Part shown: positions 61,624 to 64,000 of the stretch, piece by piece
Position numbering within the stretch: position 1 is the first letter of the stretch
Layout of the letters: the number at the start of each line of letters is the position of its first letter
Assembly (NCBI GenBank): GCA_034180455.1
Contig: JAXFOG010000002.1
Span: 62,001 to 126,000 of the forward strand
DNA: 64,000 nucleotides
Reading direction: 5' to 3'
Source: JAAZPT01 sp034180455
Lineage (GTDB): Bacteria > Bacillota > Clostridia > Christensenellales > Aristaeellaceae
Notes under the pieces: model-generated
What the model was told of the DNA's origin: nothing
Databases searched by the model: none
The model's input: the letters and a program-made list of their open reading frames with translations, nothing else
Made by a program: the position numbers and the translations under genes

Positions 61624-61713
61624 GGAGATGTATCGAAGTGGTCATAACGGGGCGCACTCGAAATGCGTTAGCCCTTTTAGGGCTCGTGGGTTCGAATCCC
61701 ACCGTCTCCGCCA
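61624..61713 (+). tRNA. tRNA-Ser (anticodon CGA)
   Basis: 90 nt with encoded CCA. Acceptor GGAGATG/CGTCTCC, anticodon stem GCGCA/TGCGT with loop C-T-CGA-A-A, long variable arm AGCCCTTTTAGGGCT, T arm GGGTTCGAATCCC. Class II Ser tRNA reading UCG. Confidence 0.93.
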
Positions 61714-61714
61714 T

Positions 61715-61752
61715 AATCGTCACAAGCTATATATCGCTTGTGACGATTTTTT
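61715..61752 (+). terminator. Terminator after tRNA-Ser
   Basis: AATCGTCACAAGC (61715-61727) / complement (61736-61748) then T6. A second hairpin with T5 follows at about 61758-61787 (TCAACTG/CAGTTGA). Confidence 0.85.
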
Positions 61753-61890
61753 ATGTAGTCAACTGTAGAAAAAACAGTTGATTTTTATTTGAGATTAAAG
61801 ATATATTTTTTAGCTATACACTACATAATATACATAGCTTAATTCTAATACATTAAAGAATTTAATGAATAGATAAAAATAAATAAATTT

Positions 61891-61955
61891 TAATTACCAA
61901 ATGGTTGATAAAAAATAATTGTAATGTTATAATATAAATAACCAATTGGTAATTA
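61891..61955. promoter_or_regulatory. Promoter bracketed by paired inverted operators
   Basis: TTGATA (61905-61910), 17 nt, TATAAT (61928-61933). Operator A TAATTACCAAATGGTT (61891-61906) covers the -35 and operator B is the same 16-mer inverted with one change (61940-61955), between the -10 and the start codon. Typical of a TetR-family dimer pair; the TetR gene follows at 63160. Confidence 0.7.
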
Positions 61956-61971
61956 AAAAAGGAGGCTTATT

Positions 61972-63018
61972 ATGAAAGTTGTTCAAGTTGGATGTGGAAA
62001 GATGTCAGTTTACACAATGCGTTATGTGCTAGAAAGAGGCGGAGAGATAGTTGGTGCTTATGATGTTTATGACAAGATTATTGGCAAAGATATTTCAGAA
62101 GTAATAGGTTGTGAAAAGTTAGGAGTTACTATTGAACATATTGATGATTTGGATTGTTCTTTAAAGAGAGTAAAGCCTGATATAGCAATTATTACTACTA
62201 AGAGTTTAGTTGCTTCAATTTTACCTACAATCGAAGTTTTAGCTGAAAATAATGTAAATATAGTTTCAATTTGCGAAGAGTTATTTTATTGTTGGGATTC
62301 TAATCCTGATATTTCTAAAAAAATTGATGAAATTGCTAAAAAGAACGGCATCACTATTACAGGAAGTGGTTACCAAGATGTTTCTTGGGGAAGCTTACCT
62401 TTAGCTCTTGTTGCTTCTAGTGCTTCTGTAAAAACTATTCATGGTATTAGTAGTTATAATATTGAAGATTATGGTTTAGAAACTGCTTCTATGCATGGAT
62501 CTGGTTTAACTATGGCTGAATTTGAGGAAAAGATATTAAAGACAAACAATGTGAGTAAGGAAGAACAAGAAAAATTAATAGCTAATGGAGAATTTTTGCC
62601 TGGTTATATGTGGCCGGTAAATGGATGGCTAGCATCAGCTCTTGGTTTGACTGTTATATCTAAAAAACAAGTTGCAGAGCCTACAACTTATCATAAAGAT
62701 CTTTTTTCTAAGACTTTAAATAAGACGATTCCTCAAGGAGACGCAACTGGTTTAAGAACTATAGTTACTTATGAAACTGAAGAGGGTATCACAATAATTA
62801 CCGAATGTATTGGTAAAGTATTTGCAGAAGAGGAAACAGATGTTAATGAATGGATTATTGAGGGTGAACCTTATTCAAGAATAACAATGGAAAAACCTGC
62901 TACTGTTGAAATGACTTGCGCTTGTGCAGTAAATAGGCTTCCAGATATTATTTCAGCTGAGTCGGGTTATGTTACATCAGAAAAGATGACTGACTTAAAA
63001 TTCTGGAGAAAATTTTAA
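61972..63018 (+). CDS. 2,4-diaminopentanoate dehydrogenase-like NAD(P)-dependent enzyme
   Basis: 348 aa with an N-terminal Rossmann motif 'VVQVGCGKMSVYTMRYVLERG' region (G7-x-G9), 'DIAIITTKSLVASILPTIEVLAENNVNIVSICEEL' (about 70-103), then 'GSGYQDVSWGSLPLALVASS'. This fits the DapB-N/2,4-diaminopentanoate dehydrogenase family used in ornithine fermentation, and other amine/imine dehydrogenases of the superfamily cannot be excluded. GGAGG precedes the ATG. Controlled by the paired operator upstream; no ornithine-pathway partners in the window. Confidence 0.72.
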   Translation: MKVVQVGCGKMSVYTMRYVLERGGEIVGAYDVYDKIIGKDISEVIGCEKLGVTIEHIDDLDCSLKRVKPDIAIITTKSLVASILPTIEVLAENNVNIVSICEELFYCWDSNPDISKKIDEIAKKNGITITGSGYQDVSWGSLPLALVASSASVKTIHGISSYNIEDYGLETASMHGSGLTMAEFEEKILKTNNVSKEEQEKLIANGEFLPGYMWPVNGWLASALGLTVISKKQVAEPTTYHKDLFSKTLNKTIPQGDATGLRTIVTYETEEGITIITECIGKVFAEEETDVNEWIIEGEPYSRITMEKPATVEMTCACAVNRLPDIISAESGYVTSEKMTDLKFWRKF

Positions 63019-63059
63019 GTTTTTAATTTAAAAATCTATAACCTATAATATTTATTTTT

Positions 63060-63099
63060 GCGACCAAACTATTTTTATAGTTTTGGTCGCTTTTTTTAT
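63060..63099 (+). terminator. Terminator after the dehydrogenase gene
   Basis: GCGACCAAA...CTAT/ATAG...TTTTGGTCGC stem with one bulge, then T7. Confidence 0.85.
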
Positions 63100-63104
63100 A
63101 AATC

Positions 63105-63132
63105 TTGAAATAGTTTTTTATAATGATATAAT
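63105..63132 (+). promoter_or_regulatory. TetR gene promoter
   Basis: TTGAAA (63105-63110), 16 nt, TATAAT (63127-63132). Confidence 0.55.
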
Positions 63133-63159
63133 TAATTTTATGATTGTATTGGAGGGGTT

Positions 63160-63717
63160 ATGCCAAAAGTTGTTAATGAAGAGATGGAGAGGGCAAATAT
63201 ATTAGATGCCTTTGAGAAATGTGCTTTAGAAGTTCCTTTTAATAAAATTACAGTTAGAGATATAGGTAAGAAAGCAGGTATTTCTCATAGTAAGATTTTC
63301 TCTTATTTTGATTCTAAAAATGAAATAATTACTAGTTATGCTAATAGGGTAGCTGAACTATATGCTAAGAGTTTTGAAGAGTTTGTAGAGAAAAATCTTG
63401 ATTTGATAGGGACTAAGTCTCGCTTTGTTGAGAAAATAGTCGAAGAGCTATTTGAGATTGATCCAGATAATAAGTTTGAAAAAATCTATATACAGATTTA
63501 TGTTTTAGGGCAATATGATCCGGAAATTAGGAAACTTGTGTTGAGAGCTTATAAGTCTTGGAGAGATGCCTTAAAAAAATCTCTACATAAATTAACTGAT
63601 GTAGGAGATAGGGAAGTATGTTCTCTTTTAGTTTTAATTGAAGGAATTATGATATATAGAATGAATGACGATTTGTCTAAGGAAGATGCTTCTCATATAG
63701 TGCATGACCTTCTTTAA
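63160..63717 (+). CDS. TetR-family transcriptional regulator
   Basis: 185 aa. N-terminal HTH 'ITVRDIGKKAGISHSKIFSYFDSKNEII' (about residues 29-56) with the TetR 'F/Y-sYF' end, and an all-helical ligand-binding C-terminus ('LYAKSFEEFVEKN', 'FEKIYIQIYVLGQYDPE'). Strong RBS GGAGGGG. Best inferred target is the promoter of the adjacent dehydrogenase (paired operators); the ligand is unknown. Terminator follows. Confidence 0.9.
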   Translation: MPKVVNEEMERANILDAFEKCALEVPFNKITVRDIGKKAGISHSKIFSYFDSKNEIITSYANRVAELYAKSFEEFVEKNLDLIGTKSRFVEKIVEELFEIDPDNKFEKIYIQIYVLGQYDPEIRKLVLRAYKSWRDALKKSLHKLTDVGDREVCSLLVLIEGIMIYRMNDDLSKEDASHIVHDLL

Positions 63718-63731
63718 TAGTATTACACAAC

Positions 63732-63779
63732 AAAAGCACAAGAATTGAATTTATAGTTTTCTTGTGCTTTTGTTTTTTT
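63732..63779 (+). terminator. Terminator of the TetR gene
   Basis: AAAAGCACAAGAA (63732-63744) / TTCTTGTGCTTTT (63759-63771) then T7. Confidence 0.85.
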
Positions 63780-64000
63780 ATTTACTAAAGTCTACGGGTT
63801 CATAGCCTGTGAGTTTGGCTAGGAAGTCTTTTTCGGATAGTTTTTCTTGGATGATGTCTAGGATTTCTTATTTGGGGACCTGGATTGTGTGGTAGTGGTA
63901 GCATGATGTTGCGCTTGAAAGTAACTGAGATTTGCTGGATTTAATTGTTTCCAGATAGTTTGATACTTCTAGCCTGGATGTTAGGTTAAGTGGAGCTTTT
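63778..64000 (-). pseudogene. C-terminal end of a broken ORF at the right edge
   Basis: Minus-strand frame open from the window edge, reading APLNLTSRLEVSNYL...HYHTIQVPK, then TAA (63868-63870), and continuing in the same frame 'EILDIIQEKLSEKDFLAKLTGYEPVDFSK' to a second TAA at 63778-63780. Codons end mostly in C/A (ATC, GAC, CCC, GCC), unlike neighbours. No family recognised. A nonsense mutation in a transferred gene is the simplest reading. Confidence 0.5.

Overview
The window is AT-rich DNA with short intergenic gaps, strong AGGAGG-type ribosome sites, near-consensus SigA promoters and many rho-independent terminators. Gene content (PurR, DnaX, Mfd, AcpS, SmpB/tmRNA, DacF-type carboxypeptidase, MucBP and PG_binding_1 surface proteins, ATP-type PEPCK, an iron-dependent ADH, ferredoxin-like/FAD oxidoreductase) points to an anaerobic, low-GC Gram-positive of the Clostridia (Bacillota). 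The species cannot be named from the sequence alone.

Layout. 1-1.05 kb: the 5' part of an ABC exporter gene running off the left edge, preceded by a frameshifted remnant resembling the N-terminus of a RiPP radical-SAM maturase. 1-11.6 kb: M32 carboxypeptidase, NagA, a giant MucBP/SH3 surface protein and the TldD/TldE protease pair. 11.6-15.1 kb: an accessory zone with an orphan small gene under palindromic control, a broken immunity-like gene, a HigB/HigA/ImmA cassette between 90-bp direct repeats, a coiled-coil membrane protein and a phage tape-measure fragment, ending at tRNA-Glu/tRNA-Gln. 15.4-18.1 kb: tandem-GNAT protein, YitT and MurQ. 18.3-23.2 kb: an unusual operon, DUF5692 membrane protein - HypB - 923-aa FeS/FAD oxidoreductase - HypA, with no hydrogenase in the window and a perfect palindrome between Shine-Dalgarno and start codon. 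23.3-30.4 kb: a sugar ABC transporter with a BadF-type kinase, divergent from Gfo/Idh oxidoreductase, cupin and GlmM. 30.4-33.4 kb: two paralogous polytopic DUF6056-like proteins, the second frameshifted in a T9 tract.

33.5-49.4 kb is mostly core: PEPCK, KsgA, DnaX, DacF-type carboxypeptidase, HerA-like ATPase, P1-family peptidase, AcpS, then (minus strand) PurR-GlmU-Pth-Mfd followed by a secreted barnase-like RNase and barstar. GlmU has lost its N-terminal nucleotidyltransferase signature. A PurBox pair lies in front of purR. 49.5-58.9 kb: MscL with a zinc ribbon, an LRR protein, a frameshifted HExxH protein, tmRNA/SmpB, ApbE, a six-repeat peptidoglycan-binding protein, an Fe-alcohol dehydrogenase and a lysophospholipase-like hydrolase. 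59-64 kb: DEAD-box helicase, an F420-ligase-like protein, tRNA-Ser(CGA), then a 2,4-diaminopentanoate-dehydrogenase-like enzyme with a paired operator and a TetR regulator, and a broken ORF at the right edge.

Recurring theme: amino-sugar and cell-wall metabolism (NagA, MurQ, BadF-type kinase, GlmM, GlmU, DacF, peptidoglycan-binding protein). The best candidate for an undescribed system is the DUF5692-HypB-oxidoreductase-HypA operon.
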